NCBI RefSeq assembly: GCF_016616885.1 | Contig: NZ_CP067102.1 | Location: 4,058,501-4,122,500 of the forward strand | DNA length: 64,000 bases | Direction: 5' to 3' | Source: Bradyrhizobium diazoefficiens | Lineage (GTDB): Bacteria > Pseudomonadota > Alphaproteobacteria > Rhizobiales > Xanthobacteraceae | Part shown: piece after piece, positions 24,724-36,103 of the stretch | Layout of the letters: each line of letters opens with the position of its first letter | How positions within the stretch are numbered: position 1 is the first letter of the stretch | Notes under the pieces: generated by a model | Seen by the model: only the letters and a program-made list of their open reading frames with translations | What the model was told of the DNA's origin: nothing | The model's database searches: none | Position numbers and translations under genes: made by a program

Positions 24724-25685
24724 TGGCGCAGGCGCCAATCCAGTTTGACCGTGCCTCGGGGGCCCTTGAAGGGGCCAACCTGTGGGAGCGGACGGCTGCC
24801 TTGGCGCTGGTGACGGGATCGAAGATCTCGTCGCATTTCTCGCATATGGGCTACATCGCCTGCGCGAATTTGCTGCGGAAAACGCTGCCCGAGCGCAACA
24901 TCGCGATCAAGCTCAACCCGGACGCCGTGTTCGAATTCCCTTATGGCGACGGTTACTGGAGCAAGCTGCTCAACCGCTCTTATTGCTACGAGGATGAGCT
25001 GGAGCTGTTGTTCGCCGACTCCATCGACGTCGATTACACGCTGCTCGATTGCGGCGCCAATTACGGCTACTGGTCGGTGCTGGTGTCGAGCAAGCCGTTC
25101 GGCTCGCACAAGGCGATCGCGATCGAGCCGTCGGGCCAGAACTATCCGAAGCTCGCCACCAATGCGCGCATTAACGGCAACCGCTTCGAGACCATGAAAT
25201 GCGCGATCGGCGCCTCGCGCGGCACCGCGCGGCTGTCGGGCACTAAGCACGAGGCGTTCAGCATCGCCGGCGACGCGTCAGCTGGCGGTGAGGACGTGCC
25301 TGTTCTCGCGCTCGACAATCTCATCGACGACGGCAAGGTCGCAGGCACCGGCAAATACCTGATCAAGCTCGACGTCGAAGGCGTCGAGATCGAGGCGATC
25401 AAGGGCGGCGCCCGGCTGCTTCAGACCGACAGCGTCATCATGTGCGAGGAGCACGGCAGCGATCGCTCTCATGCGGTGTCGCGCTACATCCTCGAACAAA
25501 CCCCGCTGAAGCTGCTCGTGCTCGATCCGCGCAGCAACCGGCTGGAGACCGTGACCGAGCTGTCGATTCTCGACCGCATCAAGGTCTCGACCCACGTCGG
25601 CTACAACGTTTTCGGCACCGCAAGCGCATTCTGGCAGGACAGGATCAATGCCCTGAATGCGAAAACCGCGCGCCGCATGCAGTGA
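24723..25685 (+). CDS. FkbM-family methyltransferase inside the nuo operon
   Basis: 320 residues. SAM-binding motif I is YTLLDCGANYGYWSVLVSS (about 106-124), followed by KAIAIEPSGQNYPKLATNAR. The family signature GKYLIKLDVEGVEIEAIKGG is near 222. FkbM-type enzymes methylate small molecules or glycans, usually on oxygen. The substrate is unknown. One-base overlap with nuoD and 10 nt to nuoE mean it is made with complex I. It could modify a complex I subunit or quinone-linked molecule, or be a passenger. Its codon use looks like that of the neighbours. Confidence 0.85.
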   Translation: MAQAPIQFDRASGALEGANLWERTAALALVTGSKISSHFSHMGYIACANLLRKTLPERNIAIKLNPDAVFEFPYGDGYWSKLLNRSYCYEDELELLFADSIDVDYTLLDCGANYGYWSVLVSSKPFGSHKAIAIEPSGQNYPKLATNARINGNRFETMKCAIGASRGTARLSGTKHEAFSIAGDASAGGEDVPVLALDNLIDDGKVAGTGKYLIKLDVEGVEIEAIKGGARLLQTDSVIMCEEHGSDRSHAVSRYILEQTPLKLLVLDPRSNRLETVTELSILDRIKVSTHVGYNVFGTASAFWQDRINALNAKTARRMQ

Positions 25686-25695
25686 GAGATAAGAC

Positions 25696-26307
25696 ATGTC
25701 CGTTCGCCGATTAGCACCGAAGGAAGTCCAGCCCGCGAGCTTTGCGTTCACGGACGAGAACCTTGCCTTCGCCAAGCAGCAGATCGCGAAATATCCGGCC
25801 GGCCGGCAAGCCTCGGCCGTCATCGCCATTCTCTGGCGCGCCCAGGAACAGCACGATGGCTGGGTGTCGGAAGCCGCGATCCGCGTCGTCGCCGATCTGC
25901 TCGACATGCCCTATATCCGCGTGCTCGAAGTCGCGACCTTCTACACGATGTTCCAGCTCGCCCCGGTCGGCAAGAAGGCCCACGTCCAGGTCTGCGGCAC
26001 CACGCCGTGCCGCCTGCGCGGCGCCGAAGACCTGATCCATGTCTGCGAGAGCCGGATCCACCACGATCCCTTCCATCTCTCCAAGGACGGCAATTTCAGC
26101 TGGGAAGAGGTGGAGTGCCTCGGCGCCTGCGTGAACGCGCCGATGGTGCTGATCGGCAAGGACACCTATGAGGACCTGACCAAGGAAACCTTCGGCAAGG
26201 TGCTCGACGGTTTTGCCTCGGGCAATCCGCCGAAGCCCGGTCCGCAGAACGGCCGCCAGTTCTCCGCGCCGGCGGGCGGGCCGACCACGCTGAAGGAGAC
26301 CTCCTGA
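25696..26307 (+). CDS. nuoE: NADH-quinone oxidoreductase subunit E
   Basis: 203 residues. The thioredoxin-like domain binds cluster N1a through [16 protein letters not shown] and [18 protein letters not shown] (four cysteines). The N-terminal helical part contains [19 protein letters not shown]. The last 35 residues are a Pro/Gly-rich extension. The stop overlaps the next start (TGATG). Confidence 0.95.
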   Translation: MSVRRLAPKEVQPASFAFTDENLAFAKQQIAKYPAGRQASAVIAILWRAQEQHDGWVSEAAIRVVADLLDMPYIRVLEVATFYTMFQLAPVGKKAHVQVCGTTPCRLRGAEDLIHVCESRIHHDPFHLSKDGNFSWEEVECLGACVNAPMVLIGKDTYEDLTKETFGKVLDGFASGNPPKPGPQNGRQFSAPAGGPTTLKETS

Positions 26308-26510
26308 TGGGTCTTCCGTCTCAGGCGAACCGGGGGAGCGAAGCCGTGAAGAAATGGGGCTTCGTCGCCATGCATGCCGCGCTCGCGGCCGCCTTCATAT
26401 TCCTGCTGCAGCGCTTCGTGATGAACGCGACGCAGGAAACCAGTCTGCTCTGGGCGCTGACCTTCGCCGTCTGCGCCGCCGGGCTTGCCTACAAGCAGGC
26501 CAATCGTTGA
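26307..26510 (+). CDS. Small two-helix membrane protein between nuoE and nuoF
   Basis: 67 residues from ATG 26307 (one-base overlap with nuoE). A GTG at 26346 with GGGGGAG upstream would give 54 residues beginning VKKWGF. Two hydrophobic segments, FVAMHAALAAAFIFLLQRFV and LLWALTFAVCAAGLAYKQ, are joined by a short loop. It lies 15 nt before nuoF. It may be an accessory complex I subunit or assembly factor specific to this group. Function unknown. Confidence 0.65.
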   Translation: MGLPSQANRGSEAVKKWGFVAMHAALAAAFIFLLQRFVMNATQETSLLWALTFAVCAAGLAYKQANR

Positions 26511-26525
26511 TCGGAAAGCACTGAT

Positions 26526-27851
<1,326 letters not shown>

Positions 27852-27856
27852 AGACA

Positions 27857-29932
27857 ATGACCAAGCTCATCATCGACGGCAAAGAGATCGATGTCCCCGC
27901 CGAGTACACGCTGCTTCAGGCGTGCGAAGCGGCTGGTGCCGAGATTCCGCGCTTTTGCTATCACGAGCGGCTGTCGATCGCCGGCAATTGCCGGATGTGT
28001 CTCGTCGAGGTGAAGGGCGGCCCGAAGCCGGTCGCGAGCTGCGCCTGGGGCGTGCGCGACTGCCGTCCGGGCCCGAAGGGCGAGCCGCCGGAAATCTCGA
28101 CGCGTTCGCCGATGGTGAAGAAGGCACGCGAAGGCGTGATGGAGTTCCTTCTGATCAACCATCCGCTGGACTGCCCGATCTGCGACCAGGGCGGCGAGTG
28201 CGACTTGCAAGACCAGGCGATGGGCTATGGTGTCGATACCAGCCGCTTCGCCGAGAACAAGCGCGCGGTCGAGGACAAATATCTCGGCGCGCTGGTCAAG
28301 ACCTCGATGAACCGCTGCATCCAGTGCACGCGCTGCGTCCGCTTCTCGGCGGAAGTCGCCGGCGCCCCCGAGATGGGCGCGACGGGGCGCGGCGAGGACA
28401 TGGAGATCACGACCTATCTCGAGCACGCGCTGACCTCGGAACTGCAGGGCAATCTCGTCGACATCTGCCCGGTCGGCGCGCTGACCTCAAAACCCTATGC
28501 CTTCGCGGCGCGTCCGTGGGAGCTCGGCAAGACCCAGTCGATCGACGTCATGGACGGCGTGGGTTCTGCGATCCGCGTCGACACCCGCGGCCGCGAGGTG
28601 ATGCGCATTTTGCCGCGCATCAACGAGGCCGTGAACGAGGAGTGGATCTCCGACAAGACCCGCCACGTCGTCGATGGCCTGCGCACCCAGCGCCTCGACC
28701 GGCCCTATATCCGCGAAGCCGGCAAGCTGCGCGCGGCGAGCTGGCCGGAAGCCTTTGCTGCGATCGCGGCCAAGGCGGCGCGTACCGACGGCAAGCGCAT
28801 CGGCGCGATCGCGGGCGACCTCGCCGGCGTCGAAGAGATGTTCGCGATCAAGGATCTGCTCGCCAAGTTCGGCTCGGCCAATCTGGCGGTGCAGGGCGGC
28901 GACGCCTTCAATCCCGCGCTCGGCCGCGGCGCCTACATCTTCAACCCGACGCTCGCGGGCGTCGAGCGGGCGGATGCGCTGCTCATCGTCGGCGCCAATC
29001 CGCGCAAGGAAGCGGCGGTGTTCAACGCCCGCATCCGCAAGCGCTGGCGCGCCGGCGGCTTCAAGGTTGGTGTCATCGGCGCCAAGGCCGACCTGACCTA
29101 TGATTACGACCATCTCGGCGCAGGCACCGAGACGCTCGGCGAGCTTGCAGCCGGCAAGCACTCCTTCATGGACGTGCTGAAGAACGCCAAGAATCCGATC
29201 ATTCTGGTCGGCGCGGGCGCGGCCTCGCGTCACGACGGCGCCGCCATTCTCGCCGCTAGCGCCAAGCTCGCGCTCGACGTCGGCGCGGTGAAGGACGGCT
29301 GGAACGGCTTTGGCGTGCTGCACGAGACCGCTTCGCGGGTCGGCGCGCTCGACATCGGCTTCGTCGCCGGCCAGGGCGGGCTGAACGCCGCACAGATGAC
29401 GACCTTCGGTACGCTCGATTTGCTGTTCCTGCTCGGCGCCGATGAGATCAAGGCGCCGGACGGCACCTTCGTCGTTTACATCGGCACCCATGGCGACCGC
29501 GGCGCGCATCGTGCCGATGTGATCCTGCCCGCAGCCGCCTACACCGAGAAGTCCGCGATCTACGTCAACACCGAAGGCCGCGTGCAGATGACCGGCCGCG
29601 CCGCGTTCCCGCCCGGCGAAGCCCGCGAGGATTGGGCGATCGTCCGCGCGCTCTCCGAGGCGCTCGGCAAGAAGCTCGGCTACGACTCGCTTGCCGCGCT
29701 GCGCCAGGCGATCTTCAAGGCCGTGCCGCATCTGATCCGTCTCGACCAGATCGAGGCAGGTGCCGCCGACCAGATCAAGAAACTGGCGGGGAAGGGCGGC
29801 TCGCCCGAGAAGGCGCCGTTCAAGGCGGCGATCGAGGACTTCTACTTGACCAACCCGATCGCGCGTGCGTCCGCCGTGATGGCGGAATGCTCGCGGCTTG
29901 CCTCCGGGCAGATGCTGACCGCAGCGGAGTGA
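27857..29932 (+). CDS. nuoG: NADH-quinone oxidoreductase subunit G
   Basis: 691 residues. N-terminal ferredoxin-type domain with CYHERLSIAGNCRMC, then the His-Cys cluster region CPICDQGGECDLQDQAMGYG and the 4Fe-4S site SMNRCIQCTRCVRFSAEVAG. A molybdopterin-oxidoreductase-like domain follows without its cofactor (VGANPRKEAAVFN, DVILPAAAYTEKSAIYVNTE). It conducts electrons from NuoF to NuoI. It lies 5 nt before nuoH. Confidence 0.95.
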   Translation: MTKLIIDGKEIDVPAEYTLLQACEAAGAEIPRFCYHERLSIAGNCRMCLVEVKGGPKPVASCAWGVRDCRPGPKGEPPEISTRSPMVKKAREGVMEFLLINHPLDCPICDQGGECDLQDQAMGYGVDTSRFAENKRAVEDKYLGALVKTSMNRCIQCTRCVRFSAEVAGAPEMGATGRGEDMEITTYLEHALTSELQGNLVDICPVGALTSKPYAFAARPWELGKTQSIDVMDGVGSAIRVDTRGREVMRILPRINEAVNEEWISDKTRHVVDGLRTQRLDRPYIREAGKLRAASWPEAFAAIAAKAARTDGKRIGAIAGDLAGVEEMFAIKDLLAKFGSANLAVQGGDAFNPALGRGAYIFNPTLAGVERADALLIVGANPRKEAAVFNARIRKRWRAGGFKVGVIGAKADLTYDYDHLGAGTETLGELAAGKHSFMDVLKNAKNPIILVGAGAASRHDGAAILAASAKLALDVGAVKDGWNGFGVLHETASRVGALDIGFVAGQGGLNAAQMTTFGTLDLLFLLGADEIKAPDGTFVVYIGTHGDRGAHRADVILPAAAYTEKSAIYVNTEGRVQMTGRAAFPPGEAREDWAIVRALSEALGKKLGYDSLAALRQAIFKAVPHLIRLDQIEAGAADQIKKLAGKGGSPEKAPFKAAIEDFYLTNPIARASAVMAECSRLASGQMLTAAE

Positions 29933-29937
29933 GCTAG

Positions 29938-31005
29938 ATGGAATTTTTCGCAAGCGCATTCTGGACCGGCTTTCTTTGGCCGCTGATCATCATGATCGCG
30001 GAGAGCGTGCTGGTGCTCGTCGTCCTGCTGGTCGCGATCGCCTACATCCTGCTCGCTGACCGCAAGATCTGGGCGGCGGTGCAGATCCGCCGCGGCCCGA
30101 ACGTGGTCGGGCCCTGGGGCCTGTTCCAGTCCTTCGCCGACCTTCTGAAGTTCGTGCTGAAGGAACCGATCATTCCGGCCGGCGCCAACAAGGGCGTGTT
30201 CCTCCTTGCTCCCTTGGTCTCGTGCGTGCTCGCGCTCGCGGCCTGGGCGGTGATCCCGACCAATCTCGGCTGGGTGATCTCCGACATCAATGTCGGCGTC
30301 CTCTTCATCTTCGCGATCTCGTCGCTGTCGATCTACGGCATCATCATGGCCGGCTGGTCGTCGAACTCGAAGTACCCGTTCCTGGCCGCGCTGCGCTCGG
30401 CGGCGCAGATGGTTTCCTACGAGGTCTCGATTGGCTTCGTCATCATCACGGTGCTGCTCTGCGCCGGCACGCTGAACCTCTCGGCCATGGTCGAGGCCCA
30501 GCATATCCGTGGCCTTGCCAGCCTGATCGGGCTGCCGCAGCTCACCATCCTGAACTGGTACGTCTGGCCGCTGTTCCCGATGTTCGTGGTGTTCTACGTC
30601 TCGGCGCTGGCGGAAACCAACCGTCCGCCCTTCGACCTCGTCGAAGCGGAATCCGAGCTGGTCGCCGGCTTCATGGTCGAATACGGCTCGACGCCGTATC
30701 TGCTGTTCATGCTCGGCGAATACGTCGCGATCGTCACGATGTGCGCGATGGCGACCATCCTGTTCCTTGGAGGCTGGCTGCCGCCGGTGGACCTGCCGCC
30801 CTTCAACTGGGTGCCGGGGATCATCTGGTTCGCGCTCAAAGTCTTCTTCATGTTCTTCCTGTTCGCGATGGCAAAAGCGATCGTGCCGCGCTACCGCTAC
30901 GACCAACTGATGCGTCTCGGCTGGAAGGTATTCCTGCCGCTGTCGCTGGCGATGGTGGTCGTGGTGGCTGGCGTGCTGCAGTTCGCCGGCATCGCGCCGA
31001 AGTGA
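29938..31005 (+). CDS. nuoH: NADH-quinone oxidoreductase subunit H
   Basis: 355 residues with eight or more helices. Conserved features are [20 protein letters not shown] in the first loop and [20 protein letters not shown] with the acidic loop residues that couple quinone reduction to proton movement. It forms the membrane part of the quinone channel. It lies 5 nt after nuoG and 8 nt before nuoI. Confidence 0.95.
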   Translation: MEFFASAFWTGFLWPLIIMIAESVLVLVVLLVAIAYILLADRKIWAAVQIRRGPNVVGPWGLFQSFADLLKFVLKEPIIPAGANKGVFLLAPLVSCVLALAAWAVIPTNLGWVISDINVGVLFIFAISSLSIYGIIMAGWSSNSKYPFLAALRSAAQMVSYEVSIGFVIITVLLCAGTLNLSAMVEAQHIRGLASLIGLPQLTILNWYVWPLFPMFVVFYVSALAETNRPPFDLVEAESELVAGFMVEYGSTPYLLFMLGEYVAIVTMCAMATILFLGGWLPPVDLPPFNWVPGIIWFALKVFFMFFLFAMAKAIVPRYRYDQLMRLGWKVFLPLSLAMVVVVAGVLQFAGIAPK

Positions 31006-31013
31006 GGGCCGTC

Positions 31014-31508
31014 ATGGGTATCAACATCAACGCCACTGCACGCTCGCTCCTGCTGTCGGAATTCGTCTCGGCGTTCTTCCTCGCCATGCGCTATTTCTTC
31101 CAGCCGAAGCCGACGCTGAACTATCCGTTCGAGAAGGGCCCGATCTCGCCACGCTTCCGCGGCGAGCATGCGCTGCGCCGCTATCCGAACGGCGAAGAGC
31201 GCTGCATCGCCTGCAAGCTGTGCGAGGCGATCTGCCCGGCGCAGGCCATCACCATCGAGGCCGGCCCGCGCCGCAACGACGGCACCCGCCGCACCGTGCG
31301 CTACGACATCGACATGGTGAAGTGCATCTATTGCGGCCTCTGCCAGGAGGCCTGTCCGGTCGACGCCATCGTCGAAGGTCCGAACTTCGAGTTCGCGACC
31401 GAGACCCGCGAGGAACTGTTCTATGACAAGGCCAAGCTGCTCGCCAATGGCGACCGCTGGGAACGCGAGATCGCGAAAGCGATCGAGCTCGATGCGCCGT
31501 ACCGGTGA
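31014..31508 (+). CDS. nuoI: NADH-quinone oxidoreductase subunit I
   Basis: 164 residues. Two 4Fe-4S motifs, [20 protein letters not shown] and [20 protein letters not shown], bind N6a and N6b. The N-terminal amphipathic helix [19 protein letters not shown] docks it on NuoH. The start at ATG 31014 gives the normal family N-terminus. Confidence 0.95.
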   Translation: MGININATARSLLLSEFVSAFFLAMRYFFQPKPTLNYPFEKGPISPRFRGEHALRRYPNGEERCIACKLCEAICPAQAITIEAGPRRNDGTRRTVRYDIDMVKCIYCGLCQEACPVDAIVEGPNFEFATETREELFYDKAKLLANGDRWEREIAKAIELDAPYR

Positions 31509-31517
31509 GATGAGAGC

Positions 31518-32156
31518 ATGATCCTTCCCGCGCTTTTCTTCTATCTCTTCGCCGGCGTCTGCGTCGCCTCGGCGGTGATGGTGATTGTCTCGCGCAATCC
31601 CGTGCACTCCGTGCTGTATCTGATCCTGGCCTTCGTCAACGCCTCCGGCCTGTTCGTGCTGATGGGCGCCGAATTCCTGGCGATGATCCTGATCGTCGTC
31701 TATGTCGGCGCCGTCGCGGTGCTGTTCCTGTTCGTGATCATGATGCTCGACGTCGATTTCCTAGAGCTGCGCGAGGGCTTCATCGAATATCTGCCGGTCG
31801 GTCTCGTGATCGGCGGCATCTTCATGTTCGAGCTGCTGCTCACCGTCGGCTTCTGGGTCATCAACCCCGGCGTCGGCAAGACCATCACGGCGCCGATCCC
31901 GACCAACGTCTCGAACACCGAGGCGCTCGGCCTGGTGCTCTATACGAAGTATGTCCACTACTTCCAGCTCTCGGGCATGGTGCTGCTGGTCGCCATGATC
32001 GGCGCCATCGTGCTGACGCTGCGCCACAAGGCGAACGTGAAGCGGCAGGACATCAACGTTCAGAACGCGCGCACGCCGGAGATGGCGATGGCGATGCGCA
32101 AAGTCGCGCCGGGGCAGGGGCTCCAGGACAGCGATGCGGCGGAGTGGGTGAAATGA
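31518..32156 (+). CDS. nuoJ: NADH-quinone oxidoreductase subunit J
   Basis: 212 residues, five helices. Conserved helix [20 protein letters not shown] with [10 protein letters not shown]. The C-terminal 45 residues are a polar tail. It is an antiporter-adjacent subunit of the membrane arm. Its TGA overlaps the nuoK ATG (ATGA). Confidence 0.95.
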   Translation: MILPALFFYLFAGVCVASAVMVIVSRNPVHSVLYLILAFVNASGLFVLMGAEFLAMILIVVYVGAVAVLFLFVIMMLDVDFLELREGFIEYLPVGLVIGGIFMFELLLTVGFWVINPGVGKTITAPIPTNVSNTEALGLVLYTKYVHYFQLSGMVLLVAMIGAIVLTLRHKANVKRQDINVQNARTPEMAMAMRKVAPGQGLQDSDAAEWVK

Positions 32157-32461
32157 CGATCGGGCTTGGACATTACCTGGCGGTCGGCGCAATCCTGTTC
32201 ACGCTCGGCATCCTCGGCATCTTCCTGAACCGCAAGAACATCATCGTCATCCTGATGTCGATCGAGCTGATCCTGCTCTCGGTCAACGTCAACCTGGTGG
32301 CATTCTCGACCTTCCTCGGCGACATCGTCGGCCAGGTCTTCGCGCTGCTGGTCCTGACCGTTGCAGCCGCCGAAGCCGCGATCGGTCTCGCCATCCTGGT
32401 GGTCTATTTCCGCAACCGCGGCTCGATCGCGGTTGAGGACGTCAATCTGATGAAGGGCTGA
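32153..32461 (+). CDS. nuoK: NADH-quinone oxidoreductase subunit K
   Basis: 102 residues, three helices, with the buried glutamates in [20 protein letters not shown] and [20 protein letters not shown] that belong to the proton path. The ATG at 32153 is preferred over a start 9 nt upstream because it overlaps nuoJ and gives the usual MTIGLGHYL start. Confidence 0.95.
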   Translation: MTIGLGHYLAVGAILFTLGILGIFLNRKNIIVILMSIELILLSVNVNLVAFSTFLGDIVGQVFALLVLTVAAAEAAIGLAILVVYFRNRGSIAVEDVNLMKG

Positions 32462-32469
32462 GCTCAGTC

Positions 32470-34572
32470 ATGGTCCAGGCAATTGTCTTTCTGCCTCTGC
32501 TGGGCGCCATTCTTGCTGGCCTGATCGCCCTGTTTGGCGCGCATGCCCGCAACCCCTCTGGCGACAAGGTCGAGCATCACGGCGATCACGGCCATGGCGC
32601 GCACGCCCATGCGTCCGACACGATCAACGAGGATGCCTCGGTCATCCACGAGAGCCACCACGAGCCCGGCGACGGGCACGATGGCCACGGCCTGGTCGAG
32701 CCGGCAGCCGCCGGCTCGCGGGGCGCCGAGCTGATCACGACGGCGTTCCTGTTCGTCGCGGCGGCGCTGTCCTGGATGACGCTGGTCGATGTCGGCTTCA
32801 ATGGCCATGACGCCCGGATCCAGCTCTTGCCCTGGATATTCTCCGGCGAGCTCGAGGTCTGGTGGACGCTGCGCGTCGACACGCTCACCGCCGTGATGCT
32901 GGTGGTGGTGACGACCGTGTCCTCGCTCGTACACCTCTATTCCATCGGCTACATGGATCAGGATCCGTACCGGCCGCGCTTCTTCGGCTATCTCAGCCTG
33001 TTCACCTTCGCCATGCTGATGCTGGTGACTGCCGACAACCTCGTGCAAATGTTCTTCGGCTGGGAAGGCGTGGGTCTGGCGAGCTATCTGCTGATCGGAT
33101 TCTGGTACCAGAAGCCGTCGGCGAACGCGGCGGCCATCAAGGCCTTCGTGGTCAATCGCGTCGGCGATTTCGGCTTCGCGCTCGGCATCTTCGCCATCTT
33201 CTACCTGACCAGCTCGACCGATTTCGAGACGATCTTCCATGCGGCTCCCGGCCTGACCGGCAAGAGCATCGACTTCCTCGGCTGGCACGCCGATGCGCTG
33301 ACGCTGACCTGCCTGCTGCTGTTCATGGGCGCGATGGGTAAATCGGCGCAGTTCCTGCTGCACACCTGGTTGCCGGACGCGATGGAAGGCCCGACGCCAG
33401 TGTCGGCGCTGATCCACGCCGCGACCATGGTGACCGCAGGCGTGTTCATGGTGGCGCGCCTGTCGCCGCTGTTCGAACTCGCGCCGAATGCGCAGGCCGT
33501 CGTGATGTTCTTCGGTGCGACCACGGCGTTCTTCGCCGCGACCATCGGTCTCGTCCAGAACGACATCAAGCGCATCGTTGCCTATTCGACCTGTTCGCAG
33601 CTCGGCTACATGTTCGTGGCGATGGGAGCAGGGGCCTATTCGGTCGGCATGTTCCACCTGTTCACGCACGCCTTCTTCAAGGCGCTGCTGTTCTTGGGCT
33701 CCGGCTCGGTGATCTACGCGATGCACCACGAGCAGGACATCCGCAACATGGGCGGACTCTGGAAGAAGATCCCGTACACGTTCGCGGTCATGACCGTCGG
33801 CACGCTGGCGCTGACCGGCTTCCCGCTGTTCGCCGGGTACTTCTCCAAGGATGCGATCATCGAGGCGGCCTATGCCTCGCATAATCCACTCTCGACCTAC
33901 GCCTATCTGCTGACGGTCGTGGCCGCCGGTCTGACCTCGTTCTATTCCTGGCGTCTGGTGTTCAAGACCTTCTTCGGCGAGCCGCACGACCAGGAGCACT
34001 ACGAGGCAGCGCACGAGAGCCCGATCTGGATGCTGATCCCGATCGGCGTGCTGGCGGTTGGCTCGGTCCTTGCCGGCTTCCCGTTCAAGGAGCTGTTCAC
34101 CGGACCTCACGGCGTGGAAGAGTTCTTCCGCGAGTCCGTGAAGATGAACCCGCATATCCTCGAGGATATGGAGCACATGCCGCATCTGTTGGGCTGGCTG
34201 CCCTTCGTGATGATGGTGGGCGGTTTCCTGGTTTCCTACACATTCTACATTCGCAAGCCGTACCTGCCGGTCGAGCTCGCGAACACGCAGCCGATGCTCT
34301 ACAAGTTCCTGCTCAACAAATGGTACTTCGACGAGCTGTACGACATCATCTTCGTCCGTCCGGCGAAGTGGATCGGCTACCAGCTCTGGAAGAAGGGCGA
34401 CGGCTTCATCATCGACGGCTTGGGTCCCGATGGCATCTCGGCCCGCGTGCTGGACGTCACCCGCAACGTCGTGAAGATCCAGACCGGCTATCTCTACCAC
34501 TACGCCTTCGCCATGCTGATCGGTGCCGCCGGCCTGATCACCTGGTTCATGTTCGGCTTTGGAGGCCAGTAA
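32470..34572 (+). CDS. nuoL: NADH-quinone oxidoreductase subunit L, His-rich loop
   Basis: 700 residues. Antiporter-like subunit with the typical helices ([38 protein letters not shown]) and a long C-terminal lateral-helix region ending WFMFGFGGQ. Between helices 1 and 2 there is an unusual segment at residues 36-73 with eleven histidines ([16 protein letters not shown], then HESHHEP and GHDGHG). The rest is of normal length. Stop and nuoM start abut directly. Confidence 0.95.
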   Translation: MVQAIVFLPLLGAILAGLIALFGAHARNPSGDKVEHHGDHGHGAHAHASDTINEDASVIHESHHEPGDGHDGHGLVEPAAAGSRGAELITTAFLFVAAALSWMTLVDVGFNGHDARIQLLPWIFSGELEVWWTLRVDTLTAVMLVVVTTVSSLVHLYSIGYMDQDPYRPRFFGYLSLFTFAMLMLVTADNLVQMFFGWEGVGLASYLLIGFWYQKPSANAAAIKAFVVNRVGDFGFALGIFAIFYLTSSTDFETIFHAAPGLTGKSIDFLGWHADALTLTCLLLFMGAMGKSAQFLLHTWLPDAMEGPTPVSALIHAATMVTAGVFMVARLSPLFELAPNAQAVVMFFGATTAFFAATIGLVQNDIKRIVAYSTCSQLGYMFVAMGAGAYSVGMFHLFTHAFFKALLFLGSGSVIYAMHHEQDIRNMGGLWKKIPYTFAVMTVGTLALTGFPLFAGYFSKDAIIEAAYASHNPLSTYAYLLTVVAAGLTSFYSWRLVFKTFFGEPHDQEHYEAAHESPIWMLIPIGVLAVGSVLAGFPFKELFTGPHGVEEFFRESVKMNPHILEDMEHMPHLLGWLPFVMMVGGFLVSYTFYIRKPYLPVELANTQPMLYKFLLNKWYFDELYDIIFVRPAKWIGYQLWKKGDGFIIDGLGPDGISARVLDVTRNVVKIQTGYLYHYAFAMLIGAAGLITWFMFGFGGQ

Positions 34573-36081
34573 ATGACAACCTGGCCCATCCTTTCGGTCA
34601 CGACGTTCCTGCCGCTGGTTGGCGCGCTGATCGTCTATCTCAGCCGCGGCGATGACGAGGCGGCCAAGCGCAATTCGCGCTGGATCGCGCTGTGGACCAC
34701 GCTGATCACCTTCGCGGTGTCGGTGCTCCTGGTCATGCGCTTCGATCCGTCGAATGCCGACTTCCAGTTCGTCGAGAAGGCGAACTGGCTCGCCACCGGC
34801 ATCACCTACCACATGGGCGTCGACGGCATCTCTCTGCCGCTGGTGATCCTCACCACCGCGATCATGCCGTTCTGCATCATCGCGAGCTGGAAGGCGATCA
34901 CCAACCGCGTTCGCGAATACATGATGGCGTTCCTGATCCTGGAAACGCTGATGATCGGCACCTTCTCGGCGCTCGATCTCGTGCTGTTCTACCTGTTCTT
35001 CGAGGGCGGCCTGATCCCGATGTTCCTGATCATCGGCGTCTGGGGCGGTCCGCGCCGGGTCTACGCGTCGTTCAAGTTCTTCCTCTACACGCTGCTCGGC
35101 TCGGTGCTGATGCTGCTGGCCATCATGGCGCTGTACTGGAACGGCGGCACCACCGACATCCCGACCCTGATGCATACCGCCGTGCCGCGGTCGCTGCAGA
35201 CCTGGGCGTGGCTGGCCTTCTTCGCCTCGTTCGCGGTTAAGATGCCGATGTGGCCGGTGCACACCTGGCTCCCCGATGCCCACGTCGAGGCGCCGACCGC
35301 GGGTTCCGTGGTGCTCGCCGCGATCCTGCTGAAGATGGGCGGCTACGGCTTCCTGCGCTTCTCGCTGCCGATGTTCCCGCTGGCGTCGCACGACTTCGCG
35401 CCGCTGATCTTCACCATGTCTGCGATTGCCATCATCTACACCTCGCTGGTGGCGCTGATGCAGGAGGACATGAAGAAGCTGATCGCGTACTCCTCGGTCG
35501 CGCATATGGGCTTCGTCACCATGGGCATCTTCGCCGGCACCATGCAGGGCGTCGCCGGCGGCGTGTTCCAGATGATCTCGCACGGCATCGTCTCCGGCGC
35601 GCTGTTCCTCTGCGTCGGCATCGTCTACGACCGCCTGCACACCCGCGAGATCGCGGCTTATGGCGGCCTCGTCAACCGGATGCCGCTCTACGCGCTGACC
35701 TTCATGGTCTTCACAATGGCCAATGTCGGTCTGCCCGGCACCTCCGGCTTCGTCGGCGAGTTCATGACGCTGCTCGGCACCTTCAAGGTCTCGATCCCGA
35801 CCGCGTTCTTCGCCACATCAGGCGTGATCCTGTCGGCCGGCTACGCGCTGTGGCTCTACCGCAAGGTCGTGTTCGGGGCGCTGGTCAAGCCGTCGCTGGC
35901 GAGCATGAAGGATCTCACTTTGCGCGAGTGCGTGACGCTGTTCCCACTGATCGCGCTGACGATCCTGTTCGGCGTCTATCCGAAGCCGGTGCTCGACATG
36001 TCGGCCGCCTCGGTCCAGCAACTCGTCAACAATTACAACACCGCTGTGACGGCCGTGAAGGCCGCCGCACTGCTCCATTGA
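34573..36081 (+). CDS. nuoM: NADH-quinone oxidoreductase subunit M
   Basis: 502 residues, 14 helices. Conserved antiporter motifs: [40 protein letters not shown] with the key lysine, and [20 protein letters not shown]. It pumps protons in the middle of the membrane arm. It begins immediately after nuoL and lies 22 nt before nuoN. Confidence 0.95.
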   Translation: MTTWPILSVTTFLPLVGALIVYLSRGDDEAAKRNSRWIALWTTLITFAVSVLLVMRFDPSNADFQFVEKANWLATGITYHMGVDGISLPLVILTTAIMPFCIIASWKAITNRVREYMMAFLILETLMIGTFSALDLVLFYLFFEGGLIPMFLIIGVWGGPRRVYASFKFFLYTLLGSVLMLLAIMALYWNGGTTDIPTLMHTAVPRSLQTWAWLAFFASFAVKMPMWPVHTWLPDAHVEAPTAGSVVLAAILLKMGGYGFLRFSLPMFPLASHDFAPLIFTMSAIAIIYTSLVALMQEDMKKLIAYSSVAHMGFVTMGIFAGTMQGVAGGVFQMISHGIVSGALFLCVGIVYDRLHTREIAAYGGLVNRMPLYALTFMVFTMANVGLPGTSGFVGEFMTLLGTFKVSIPTAFFATSGVILSAGYALWLYRKVVFGALVKPSLASMKDLTLRECVTLFPLIALTILFGVYPKPVLDMSAASVQQLVNNYNTAVTAVKAAALLH

Positions 36082-36103
36082 TCGGGCAGGTCAGGACATC
36101 GCC

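Noticed and set aside
32464..35640. A 1058-codon open frame on the minus strand opposite nuoL and nuoM
   Set aside because: It is antisense to two intact, highly conserved genes and has an Arg/His/Asp/Gln-rich composition typical of complementary high-GC codons. No domain is seen.
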